Source of the DNA: Serinibacter salmoneus
Lineage (GTDB): Bacteria > Actinomycetota > Actinomycetes > Actinomycetales > Beutenbergiaceae
Length of the DNA: 64,000 bases
Direction: 5' to 3'
NCBI RefSeq assembly: GCF_002563925.1
Contig: NZ_PDJD01000001.1
Coordinates: forward strand, 1,990,973-2,054,972
A program made the translations under genes and the position numbers. The notes beneath the pieces were generated by a model. The model worked only from the letters and a program-made list of their open reading frames with translations, searched no databases and was not told the DNA's origin. This document shows, in pieces, positions 37,492-45,463 of this stretch (position 1 is the stretch's first letter; each line of letters opens with the position of its first letter).

Positions 37492-38838
37492 ATGAGGAAG
37501 TCACTGGCGGCCCTGACCGTCACCGCAACAGCATTGGCGCTGGCCGCATGCTCCTCGTCGGACTCCGCGTCCGACGCGGACACCGACTCCGGCTCCGGCT
37601 CGACGGCGCAGGAAGGCGACGGCGACGCCGACTCGGCTGGAGGTGAGGACATCACCCTGTGGCTGATGGGCGGGGACACCCCCGAGGACCTGCGCACCTA
37701 CCTCACCGACACCTACGCCGAGCAGACCGGCGGCACCCTCACGATCGAGGAGCAGTCCTGGGGCGATGCCCTCTCCAAGCTCACCACCGCGCTCCCGGAC
37801 GCCGCGAACACCCCCGACGTGGTGGAGATCGGCAACACCTGGTCCCCCACCTTCACCACCGTGGGCGCCTTCACCGACATCTCCGACATGCTCGGGGAAC
37901 TCGGCGGGGACGACCTGCTGCAGAGCTTCGTGGAGGTCGGCGAGGTCGACGGCGCCAGCTACACCGTGCCGTACTACTTCGGCTCGCGGTACATGTTCTA
38001 CCGCAAGGACCTCTACGAGGCGCAGGGCCTGAGCGTGCCCACCACCCTGGAGGAGTTCTCCGAGACCGCGGCCGCGCTCACCACCGACGCGCAGTCCGGG
38101 TTCTACCTGGGCGGTGAGGACTGGCGCAACGGGATCTCCTGGATCTTCGCCCACGGCGGCGAGCTGGCGGTGCAGGAGGACGGCGAGTGGGTCTCCACCC
38201 TGTCCGACCCGAACACGATCGCCGGCCTCGAGGCGCTGCAGGAGCTCTACACCTCCTCCTCCCTCGCCCCGGTCACCGAGTCCGACTCCACCCCCTGGGT
38301 GAACATCAACAACAACGACGCCACCGGCGCCCCCGAGGCCGCCACGATCATGGCGCCGAGCTGGGCGCACTGGTCGATCGGCGACCTCGAGCCGGACCCG
38401 GATGACGACACCCAGCAGATCGCCGTCTGGAACGACGACGTGTTCGGCACCTACGTGCTGCCGGGCGTGGACGGCGGTGTGGCCCCGGTGTTCGCCGGCG
38501 GCTCCAACATCGGCATCTCCGCCTCCAGCACCAAGCAGGAGGGCGCCAAGGAACTGCTGCGGATCATCTTCTCCCCGGAGTACCAGGAGCTGCTCGGTGG
38601 CGCCGGCCTCGGCCCGGGCAACCTGGAGTACGTCTCTTCCCTGGGCGATGACCAGTTCGCCGTGGCGATGGCCACCTCCGCCGAGCACTCCAAGCTGACC
38701 CCCGCCGCGCCCGGCTGGGCCGCCGTGGAGGGATCCGGCCTGCTGGAGGAGTTCTTCGGCAAGGTCAACGGCGGCGGTGACATCCCCGCCCTCGCGGCGG
38801 AGTACGACGCCCAGATCACCCCGATGCTCGCGGGCTGA
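37492..38838 (+). CDS. ABC sugar transporter, substrate-binding lipoprotein
   Basis: A 448-residue family 1 extracellular binding protein. The lipoprotein signal ends L-A-L-A-A-C with lipidated C20, followed by an acidic Ser/Asp linker (residues 21-50). The mature part has the usual two-lobe layout, with T-P-D-V-V-E-I-G-N-T-W and P-Y-Y-F-G-S-R-Y-M-F-Y-R-K-D typical of oligosaccharide binders. GGGAGGA precedes the ATG. Between a ROK repressor and a ROK kinase, and near a hexosaminidase, it probably binds chitobiose or a related amino sugar. The gene is 44 bases after the regulator. Confidence 0.93.
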   Translation: MRKSLAALTVTATALALAACSSSDSASDADTDSGSGSTAQEGDGDADSAGGEDITLWLMGGDTPEDLRTYLTDTYAEQTGGTLTIEEQSWGDALSKLTTALPDAANTPDVVEIGNTWSPTFTTVGAFTDISDMLGELGGDDLLQSFVEVGEVDGASYTVPYYFGSRYMFYRKDLYEAQGLSVPTTLEEFSETAAALTTDAQSGFYLGGEDWRNGISWIFAHGGELAVQEDGEWVSTLSDPNTIAGLEALQELYTSSSLAPVTESDSTPWVNINNNDATGAPEAATIMAPSWAHWSIGDLEPDPDDDTQQIAVWNDDVFGTYVLPGVDGGVAPVFAGGSNIGISASSTKQEGAKELLRIIFSPEYQELLGGAGLGPGNLEYVSSLGDDQFAVAMATSAEHSKLTPAAPGWAAVEGSGLLEEFFGKVNGGGDIPALAAEYDAQITPMLAG

Positions 38839-38845
38839 TCGCCTG

Positions 38846-38877
38846 GTGTCCCGGGCGCAGCGCCGCGCCCGGGACAC
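38846..38877 (+). terminator. Intra-operon hairpin after the binding-protein gene
   Basis: A perfect 13-bp stem (38846-38858 with 38865-38877, GTGTCCCGGGCGC arm) and a 6-base loop lie 7 bases past the binding-protein stop. It may be a partial terminator or 3' stabiliser that lets binding protein exceed permease. Confidence 0.6.
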
Positions 38878-38910
38878 CCCCAGCCCGCACCTGCCGACCC
38901 GAGGACACCC

Positions 38911-39867
38911 ATGCCCACCGCGCCCGCCACCCGCACCGGGTCGGCCGCCGCGCCCGCCACCCCGGCCCGCGCGCCGCGCCGACGCCGCACACCCCGCGTC
39001 CCCTACCTCCTGCTGCTACCCGCCGTGCTCGTGCTGCTGCTCGGCATGGGCTACCCCGTGGTGTGGCAGGCACTCACCTCCCTGCGCGACTTCGGCCTCG
39101 CCCAGCAGTTCGGCGCCCCCGCCGAGTTCATCGGCCTGGGCAACTACGCCGAACTGGTCACCGACCCGCAGTTGCTGGCCGTGGTGGCCCGTTCCATCGC
39201 CTTCTGCCTCGTGGCCGCCGGCCTGACCGTGCTGCTGGGCACCCTGTTCGCGCTGCTGATGACCGCCGTGGCCACCCCCGCGCGGATGACACTGCAGGTC
39301 TCCCTGCTGCTGGCCTGGGCGATGCCCGTGGTCGCCGCGATGACCGTGTGGATCTGGCTGTTCGACCGCCGCCGCGGCGTCATCAACTACACCCTGGACG
39401 CCCTCGGCCTCCCGTTCGAACGGTTCGACTGGCTCTCCAACCCCTGGACCTTCTTCCTGGTCGCTCTGATCGTGGTGGTCTGGATGTCCGTGCCGTTCGT
39501 CGCGTTCGCGATGTACGCCGGCCTCACCCAGGTCTCCCCCGAGGTGCTGGAGGCTGCCGCGATCGACGGCGCTGACGGATTCGCGCGCTTCCGCCACATC
39601 ATCCTGCCGATGGTGCGCCCGGTCCTCTCGATCGTGCTGCTGCTCCAGCTCATCTGGGACCTGCGGGTCTTCACCCAGTTCACGATGCTGCAGGACGCCG
39701 GTTCCAAGTCCAGCGACTACGACGTGCTGGGCACCTACATCTACAAGCTCGCCACCTCGGCGCAGGACTTCGGCATGGCCAGCGCGTTCTCGATCATCGT
39801 GCTGCTGCTGACGATCGCCCTGTCCTGGTTCTACGTGCGCGACCTGATGAAGCAGGAGGACCAATGA
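38911..39867 (+). CDS. ABC sugar transporter permease (MalF type)
   Basis: A 318-residue permease with a basic N-terminal tail and six predicted helices. The EAA loop that contacts the ATPase reads E-A-A-A-I-D-G-A-D-G-F-A-R-F-R-H-I-I-L-P-M. It overlaps the next permease by 4 bases. No ATPase gene is in the cluster; actinobacterial sugar importers commonly share one MsiK-type ATPase encoded elsewhere, which is the likely arrangement here. Confidence 0.93.
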   Translation: MPTAPATRTGSAAAPATPARAPRRRRTPRVPYLLLLPAVLVLLLGMGYPVVWQALTSLRDFGLAQQFGAPAEFIGLGNYAELVTDPQLLAVVARSIAFCLVAAGLTVLLGTLFALLMTAVATPARMTLQVSLLLAWAMPVVAAMTVWIWLFDRRRGVINYTLDALGLPFERFDWLSNPWTFFLVALIVVVWMSVPFVAFAMYAGLTQVSPEVLEAAAIDGADGFARFRHIILPMVRPVLSIVLLLQLIWDLRVFTQFTMLQDAGSKSSDYDVLGTYIYKLATSAQDFGMASAFSIIVLLLTIALSWFYVRDLMKQEDQ

Positions 39868-40700
39868 CCGCCCGCCTCTCCCGCCGTCTGCTGACGGCGC
39901 TGGCCTTCCTCATCGCCCTGGTGTGGGTGTTCCCGGTCTACTGGATGCTCAACTCGGCGCTGCTGCCCAACACCGTGCTGCAGTCCTTCATCCCGACGTT
40001 CTTCCCCGTGCCGGCCACGCTGAGCAACCTGCGCTCGGTGGCCACCGACCCCTCCTTCTACTCCGCGCTGACCATGAGCCTCGCGGTGACCTTCACCGCC
40101 GTGATCGGGTGTCTGCTGTTCGCCTTCCTCGCGGCGCTGGCGATCTCCCGGTTCCGCTTCCGCGGCCGTGCCTCCTTCGTGCTCGCGGTCCTGCTGGTGC
40201 AGATGCTGCCCGCCGAGGGCCTGTTCATCGCGCAGTACAAGATGGTCAGCGCCGCCGGCCTGCTCAACTCCGTGATCGGCATCTCGGTGATCTACATGGC
40301 CGCCGTGATCCCCTTCACGGTGTGGATGCTGCGCGGATTCGTGGCCGCGGTGCCGCTGGAACTGGAGGAGGCCGGGATGATGGACGGGCTCTCCCGCTCC
40401 GGTGCCTTCATGCGCATCACCCTGCCGCTGCTCGCCCCCGGCCTGGTGGCCTCCGGGGTGTACGCCTTCCTGCAGGCCTGGAACGAGTTCACCGTGGCGC
40501 TGGTGCTGCTGCCGGACTCCGCCGCGCACACCCTGCCGCTGTGGCTGCGCTCCTTCATCCAGGCCAGCGCCACCCGCGAGACCGACTGGGCGCAGGTGAT
40601 GGCTGCCTCCACGATCGTGGCGGTTCCCGTGATCCTGTTCTTCCTGCTGGTGCAGGGCCGCATGACCTCCGGCCTGGTGGCCGGGGCGGTGAAGGGGTGA
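39864..40700 (+). CDS. ABC sugar transporter permease (MalG type)
   Basis: A 278-residue partner permease with six predicted helices and the EAA loop E-E-A-G-M-M-D-G-L-S-R-S-G-A-F-M-R-I-T-L-P. Start and stop overlap the flanking genes by 4 bases each, so uptake and phosphorylation are tightly linked. The MalF/MalG pair together forms the membrane channel. Confidence 0.93.
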   Translation: MTARLSRRLLTALAFLIALVWVFPVYWMLNSALLPNTVLQSFIPTFFPVPATLSNLRSVATDPSFYSALTMSLAVTFTAVIGCLLFAFLAALAISRFRFRGRASFVLAVLLVQMLPAEGLFIAQYKMVSAAGLLNSVIGISVIYMAAVIPFTVWMLRGFVAAVPLELEEAGMMDGLSRSGAFMRITLPLLAPGLVASGVYAFLQAWNEFTVALVLLPDSAAHTLPLWLRSFIQASATRETDWAQVMAASTIVAVPVILFFLLVQGRMTSGLVAGAVKG

Positions 40701-41656
40701 ACGCGCCGACGGGCGGTCTGGGCCCCCGGGTGGGCCTGGACATCGGCGGCACGAAGACCCACGCGGTGCTGCTCGGGGCCGACGGCGCCGTGCTGGCCGA
40801 GGAGAAGCGTCCCTCCGGCCACGGCGCGCAGCCGGTGCTCGCCACCGCGAGCGCCCTGGTGCGTGACCTGACCGCCCGAGCGGGGATCGCCGTCGCGGAT
40901 CTCGCCCTCGTGGGGGCCGGCCTGCCCGGCACCGTGGAGGAGGCCACCGGCCGCGTCACCCAGGCCCTCAACCTCGGCATCACCGACCTGGACGTGGCCG
41001 GTGAGCTGCGCCGCGAGCTCGGGGTGGCGGTGCACGTGGAGAACGACGTCAACGCTGCCGCGCTCGGTGTGGCGGCTCAGCGCCCGGACACGTGCTCGCT
41101 GGCCTACCTCAACCTCGGCACCGGCATGGCCGCCGGCCTCGTGCTGCGCGGGGAACTGTGGCGCGGACACGTGGGCGCCGCCGGCGAGATCGGGCACCTG
41201 CCGTGGCAGAACAACGGTCCCCGGTGTCACTGCGGGCAGCGCGGCTGCCTGGAGCTGTACGCCTCCGGCTCCGGCATCGCCGCGCAGTGGCGCGCGCAGC
41301 GCGAGACCGACCCCCCGAAGGCCTCCGCCCTGCCCGAACTGGCCCACACCGATGCCCTGGCCGCCACGCTGCTGGAGAACCTCACCAACGCCGTCGCGGC
41401 GGCGGTCCGCCTCCTCGTGCTCACCGTGGACGCGCAGTCCGTGGTGGTGGGCGGCGGGATGGCGCGGATGGGACCGGAACTCCTGGCCCGCGTGGTCACC
41501 ACCCTGCGCTCGTGGGAACTGCACTCCCCGTTCCTCGCCTCGCTCGAACCGAGCGCGCGGGTGGAGGTGCTGCGCAGCACCGGCCGCATCCCGGCGATCG
41601 GCGCGGCCCTCGGTGGTCGGCTGGCGCCTCAGCCCAGTTCCGGCACCCGCTCGTAG
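40697..41656 (+). CDS. ROK-family sugar kinase
   Basis: A 319-residue kinase. The phosphate motif D-I-G-G-T-K-T-H, catalytic aspartate in E-N-D-V-N-A-A-A-L-G, and zinc motif C-H-C-G-Q-R-G-C-L-E are intact, in contrast to the repressor in the same locus. It starts at GTG 40697, overlapping the permease stop (GTGA). Glucose or N-acetylglucosamine are the likely substrates; the context favours N-acetylglucosamine. Its last 28 bases overlap the end of the convergent hexosaminidase gene. Confidence 0.92.
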   Translation: MNAPTGGLGPRVGLDIGGTKTHAVLLGADGAVLAEEKRPSGHGAQPVLATASALVRDLTARAGIAVADLALVGAGLPGTVEEATGRVTQALNLGITDLDVAGELRRELGVAVHVENDVNAAALGVAAQRPDTCSLAYLNLGTGMAAGLVLRGELWRGHVGAAGEIGHLPWQNNGPRCHCGQRGCLELYASGSGIAAQWRAQRETDPPKASALPELAHTDALAATLLENLTNAVAAAVRLLVLTVDAQSVVVGGGMARMGPELLARVVTTLRSWELHSPFLASLEPSARVEVLRSTGRIPAIGAALGGRLAPQPSSGTRS

Positions 41657-42963
41657 CCCAGGCCCGCCGCCTCCCAGTCCGCGCGCAGCCCGACCAGTCG
41701 CGGCGCGAGGTCGCCGGCGCGCTCCCGCGCCGCGGGGGTGGACCAGGCGACCTCCGCCGTGGCCGCGAGCCGTGGCAGCAGCATCCGCAGCAGGTCCTCG
41801 CGGGTGGTGATCGTCTCGGTGAAGCAGGTGGCCTCGACGCCGAGGATCGCCTCCTCCCCCACGCCCGGGATGAGCGCGGTCGGCTCCCACGTCGCGGCCT
41901 GGGTCAGCGAGGTGGGGCCCCCCGACCAGGTCAGGCCCAGGTCGGTGTCGGCGTCGTACTTGTGGTCCAGGTAGGCCACGTCCCCCGGGGAGAGCACGAG
42001 TCGCCCGCCCTGGGCCAGGAAGGACCGGGCGCGTTCGGCGTGCCCGATGCCGTCCTGGCGGGGGGTGGTCAGGTCCCAGTACTGCCCCACGCTCCCGGGT
42101 GGCAGGTCGCTGCTGCGGCCGAGCTCGTGCCACGCCATCACGCGTTTGCCGGTGGCGGTCACCAGCCCCAGCACTCGTCGGGCGAACAGCAGGTAGTCCT
42201 CCTGCGACATCGCCAGGCACTCGTCCCCGCCGATGTGCAGGTACGGGCCCTCGGTGAGGTCGGCGAGCTCGTGCAGCACGTCGGCCACGAACGCATAGGT
42301 GCGCTCGGCGTGGACGTCGAGCTGGGAGAAGCCGACCTCCATCCCCTCATAGGGCTGCGTCGCGACCCCGGCCGGGGCGAGCTCGGGGTAGGCCACCAGG
42401 GCGGCGTGGGTGTGCCCGGGCAGGTCGATCTCCGGGACGAGGGTGATGTGGCGCGCCGCGGCGTAGGCCTGAAGGTCGCGGTAGTCGCGCTGGGTGAGGA
42501 AGCCACCGCCGGTGCCGCCGACCCCGCCGGCGGCGCCCACCGTGGTCAGCCGGGGCCAGGAGCGGATCTCCAGGCGCCAGCCCTGGTCGTCGGTGAGGTG
42601 CAGGTGCAGGTGGTTCAGCCGCAGCCCCACCATGGCGTCGATGACCTCGCGCAGGGTGGGGACCTCGACCATGTGCCGGGCGAGGTCGATCATCAGCCCG
42701 CGGTGGGGGAACCGGGGACTGTCGTGCAGCAGGATGCCCCCGGCGATCCCGGCGTCCTCGAGGTGGCGCAGGGCATCGCGGCCGTAGGTGGCGCCCGCGG
42801 CGTCGGCGTACCGGATCACCGGCTGTGCGCCGCGGGTGTCGATCTCGAAGCCCTCGGCCGGCAGGCCCGGGTCCCGTTCGAGGCGCACCTGCCCCGAGGC
42901 CGCCCGCCCGATCGTGCGCACCAGGTGCCTCGGTGCGGGAACCAGGGGAACGTCGTCGTGCAT
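41629..42963 (-). CDS. Beta-N-acetylhexosaminidase, GH20
   Basis: A 444-residue family 20 glycosidase that releases terminal GlcNAc or GalNAc. The catalytic pair D247-E248 is in H-I-G-G-D-E-C, and the barrel motifs R-G-L-M-I-D-L-A-R-H and H-L-H-L-T-D-D-Q-G-W-R-L-E-I are clear. There is no signal peptide, so it acts in the cytoplasm on imported oligosaccharides. The ATG at 42963 is 5 bases after GGAGG; the adjacent ATG at 42966 would be too close. A ROK-like operator lies just upstream. Confidence 0.94.
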   Translation of the reverse strand: MHDDVPLVPAPRHLVRTIGRAASGQVRLERDPGLPAEGFEIDTRGAQPVIRYADAAGATYGRDALRHLEDAGIAGGILLHDSPRFPHRGLMIDLARHMVEVPTLREVIDAMVGLRLNHLHLHLTDDQGWRLEIRSWPRLTTVGAAGGVGGTGGGFLTQRDYRDLQAYAAARHITLVPEIDLPGHTHAALVAYPELAPAGVATQPYEGMEVGFSQLDVHAERTYAFVADVLHELADLTEGPYLHIGGDECLAMSQEDYLLFARRVLGLVTATGKRVMAWHELGRSSDLPPGSVGQYWDLTTPRQDGIGHAERARSFLAQGGRLVLSPGDVAYLDHKYDADTDLGLTWSGGPTSLTQAATWEPTALIPGVGEEAILGVEATCFTETITTREDLLRMLLPRLAATAEVAWSTPAARERAGDLAPRLVGLRADWEAAGLGYERVPELG

Positions 42964-42982
42964 CATCGCCTCCGGACCGGGT

Positions 42983-42998
42983 TTGGAAGGATTCCTAA
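42983..42998. promoter_or_regulatory. ROK-type operator upstream of the hexosaminidase gene
   Basis: Minus strand TTAGGAA, TCC, TTCCAA. The GGAA-N3-TTCC core (42985-42995) has the same 15-bp frame as the ROK gene operator (TTAGTAA-N3-TTACTA). A possible promoter (CTGACA, 19 bases, TAGGTT) lies directly upstream, so binding would block transcription. Confidence 0.55.
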
Positions 42999-43096
42999 CT
43001 AACCTAGCGTACCAGGCCACATTGTTGTCAGCTTGTGACACGACGTCGGCCGGTTTCCCGGGGTTCGACCCGCCTGCTGCTGGGATGCTGGGAACC

Positions 43097-44434
43097 ATGG
43101 CCACCCCCCTGACCCGACTCGCCGACGGCACCGTGCTGCAGGTGAGCCCCCTCACGGGGACCCAGGTGTGGACCGTCCCCGGGCGCTCCCACCGACCGCT
43201 GGAGGCCGCCGACCGTCCCACGCACACCCTCGCTGCCGGCGAGAGCGAGCGGATGTGCCAGTTCTGCGCCGACCGGATGCTCGAGACGCCCCCGGAGAAG
43301 GCCCGCCTGGTGCACGACGACGCCGGTCGCCCCCAGCTGATGCGCGGGGTTCCCGCGAGCGAACTGTGGGAGACGCGGGCCGAACTGCGCCGGTTCGCGA
43401 ACCTCTTCGAGATCGTCTCGATGACCTCCTGGCGCACCAACCACGGCTTCATCCCGCCGGCGGAGAGCGTGGAGGCCGCGCGCGCCTATCTCGCCGATCC
43501 CGCCGGCCTCGACCACGTGCGCGCCGTGCTCGCCGCACGCGAGGCCGCCGGCGGCGCCATCGCCCCCTCCACCGGGGACGCCGAGGGCCTGCTGGAGCCG
43601 ACCGTGGACCTGCTCGCCGGCGCCCACGACCTCATCGTGCCGCGCCGGCACGTGATCGACGGCGCCACGCGGGCCGATGAGTTGGCCTTCTCCGGGGCGC
43701 TCAGCGCCAGGGAGCACCACGAGTTCGTCGCGTTCACCATCGACGCGCTCGCCGACCTCTACCAGCGCCAGCCGGCGGCACGCTACGTGGCGGTGTTCCA
43801 GAACTGGCTCAAGGCGGCCGGGGCGAGCCTGGAGCACCTGCACAAGCAGCTGGTGGCGATCGACTCCTACGGGCCCCAGGCGCAGCGGGAGATCCTCATG
43901 CTGCGTGAGGAGCCGAACCTGTACCAGCACGAGGTGATCGACCTCGCCCGGCGCGAGCAGCTCGTGGTGGCCGCCACCGACGGCGCCGTCGCGGTGGCCG
44001 GTGTGGGGCACCGCTACCCGAGCCTGGAGATCTACTCCACCTCCGCCCACCAGCTGCCGTGGGAGCACACCAGCGCCGAGATCGGCGCGATGTCGGAGTT
44101 GCTGCGCGCCCTGCACGTGGTCACGGGCGGGCACGTGGCCACCAATGAGGAGTGGCACCACCGGCCGCCGGACGTGCCCGAGCCGATGCCGTGGCGGATC
44201 GTGCTGAAATGGCGCCTCAACGTGCCGGCCGGGTTCGAGGGCGGCACAAAGATCTACGTCAACACGATCGACCCGTGGACCATGCGCGAGCGCGTGGTCA
44301 CCGAACTGCTGGACCTGCGCGCGAGCGGCGCGCTGGGGAACGCGGCACCGATCCGCATCGGCCCCGAGGTGCGGGACTCCGACCTGCACCTGAACTACGC
44401 GGCGTCCGCGCCATCTGGAAAGGTAGGGACATGA
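43097..44434 (+). CDS. GalT-like protein of the DUF4921 family
   Basis: A 445-residue protein with the galactose-1-phosphate uridylyltransferase/HIT fold. A zinc-type C-Q-F-C is near residue 55, and the active-site region A-S-L-E-H-L-H-K-Q-L-V-A-I holds the H-x-H. It is much longer than GalT and belongs to an actinobacterial family of unknown substrate, so a nucleotidyl-transfer reaction is inference. It is divergent from the hexosaminidase gene (134 bases apart) and overlaps the epimerase gene by 4 bases. Confidence 0.8.
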   Translation: MATPLTRLADGTVLQVSPLTGTQVWTVPGRSHRPLEAADRPTHTLAAGESERMCQFCADRMLETPPEKARLVHDDAGRPQLMRGVPASELWETRAELRRFANLFEIVSMTSWRTNHGFIPPAESVEAARAYLADPAGLDHVRAVLAAREAAGGAIAPSTGDAEGLLEPTVDLLAGAHDLIVPRRHVIDGATRADELAFSGALSAREHHEFVAFTIDALADLYQRQPAARYVAVFQNWLKAAGASLEHLHKQLVAIDSYGPQAQREILMLREEPNLYQHEVIDLARREQLVVAATDGAVAVAGVGHRYPSLEIYSTSAHQLPWEHTSAEIGAMSELLRALHVVTGGHVATNEEWHHRPPDVPEPMPWRIVLKWRLNVPAGFEGGTKIYVNTIDPWTMRERVVTELLDLRASGALGNAAPIRIGPEVRDSDLHLNYAASAPSGKVGT

Positions 44435-45459
44435 GGATCGTCGTCGTCGGCGCCACCGGCAACATCGGTACCGCGCTGCTGCGCGCGCTCACCGCCCGCA
44501 GCAGCGTCACGAGCGTGGACGCCGTCTCGCGCCGCGGGCCCGGGCGACTGTCCCTGCAGACGCGGTATGCGCTGCGCCACCATGAGCTCGACGTGGCCAC
44601 CCCCGAGGGCGCGCAGGCGCTGGGTGCCCTGACGGCCGGCGCCGATGCGGTGGTCGACCTCGCATGGGCGCACGACGAGCGCCCCGGGCGCGCCGGACGC
44701 ACCACCGCCCTGAACCGCGACATCTCCCGCGGCGTGCTCGCCGCCGCCGCCGGGGCCAAACAGCTCGTGGCACTGAGCTGCGCCACCGCCTACGCGCCGA
44801 ACTACGGCGCGGAGCCGATCGACGAGGACTGGCCCACCACGGGCGCCTCGGACTCCCCGCTCGCGCAGGACAAGGTCGCCTTCGAGGGGCTGCTGGACGC
44901 CTTCGCCTCCGCCCACCCCGGGGTGGCGCTCACCCGGCTGCGCCCCGCCACGACCCTGCAGGAGTCCGCCGGCGCCGAGCTGGTGCGCCGGCACCTGTCC
45001 GCCCTTGTGCCCCGGCTGGGTCTCGGGGAGGACGTGCCCGTGCTGCTGTGGCCCGAGGGCCTGGGGCTGCAGGTCGCCCACGCCGAGGACGTGGCAGCCG
45101 CGATCGTGGCGGCCGTGGAGCGGCGGATGCCCGGGGCATTCAACCTGGCCTGCGACCAGGCGCTGGACGGCGAGCAGGTGGCCGAGGCGATCGGCGCGAA
45201 GCGCCTGATCACCATCCCCCGCAGCGCCGCGAGCGTGGGTCACACCGTGGCGTGGTGGACCCGGCTGGTGCGCGCCTCGCCGCAGTGGCTGGACACCCTG
45301 GCCGCGATGCCCGCCCTGGACACCCAGAAGTCGCAGCGGATGCTCGGGGTGCGGGCCCAGTGGACCTCCACGGGCACGATCCGCGCCGCCGCGCGCGGCA
45401 TTTCCGTGCGGCGTGAGGGCTGGACCCCGGCCCTGTCCCGGCACGACGCGGAGGAATGA
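44431..45459 (+). CDS. NAD-dependent epimerase/dehydratase (extended SDR)
   Basis: A 342-residue Rossmann protein. The nucleotide motif is G-A-T-G-N-I-G at residue 7. The usual Y-x-x-x-K catalytic pair is not evident; Q-D-K-V-A-F-E-G-L-L keeps the lysine but not the tyrosine, so it may be a nucleotide-sugar binder or atypical reductase. The start overlaps the DUF4921 gene (ATGA), and the next gene follows 4 bases after its stop, making a three-gene operon. Confidence 0.8.
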   Translation: MRIVVVGATGNIGTALLRALTARSSVTSVDAVSRRGPGRLSLQTRYALRHHELDVATPEGAQALGALTAGADAVVDLAWAHDERPGRAGRTTALNRDISRGVLAAAAGAKQLVALSCATAYAPNYGAEPIDEDWPTTGASDSPLAQDKVAFEGLLDAFASAHPGVALTRLRPATTLQESAGAELVRRHLSALVPRLGLGEDVPVLLWPEGLGLQVAHAEDVAAAIVAAVERRMPGAFNLACDQALDGEQVAEAIGAKRLITIPRSAASVGHTVAWWTRLVRASPQWLDTLAAMPALDTQKSQRMLGVRAQWTSTGTIRAAARGISVRREGWTPALSRHDAEE

Positions 45460-45463
45460 GCGC

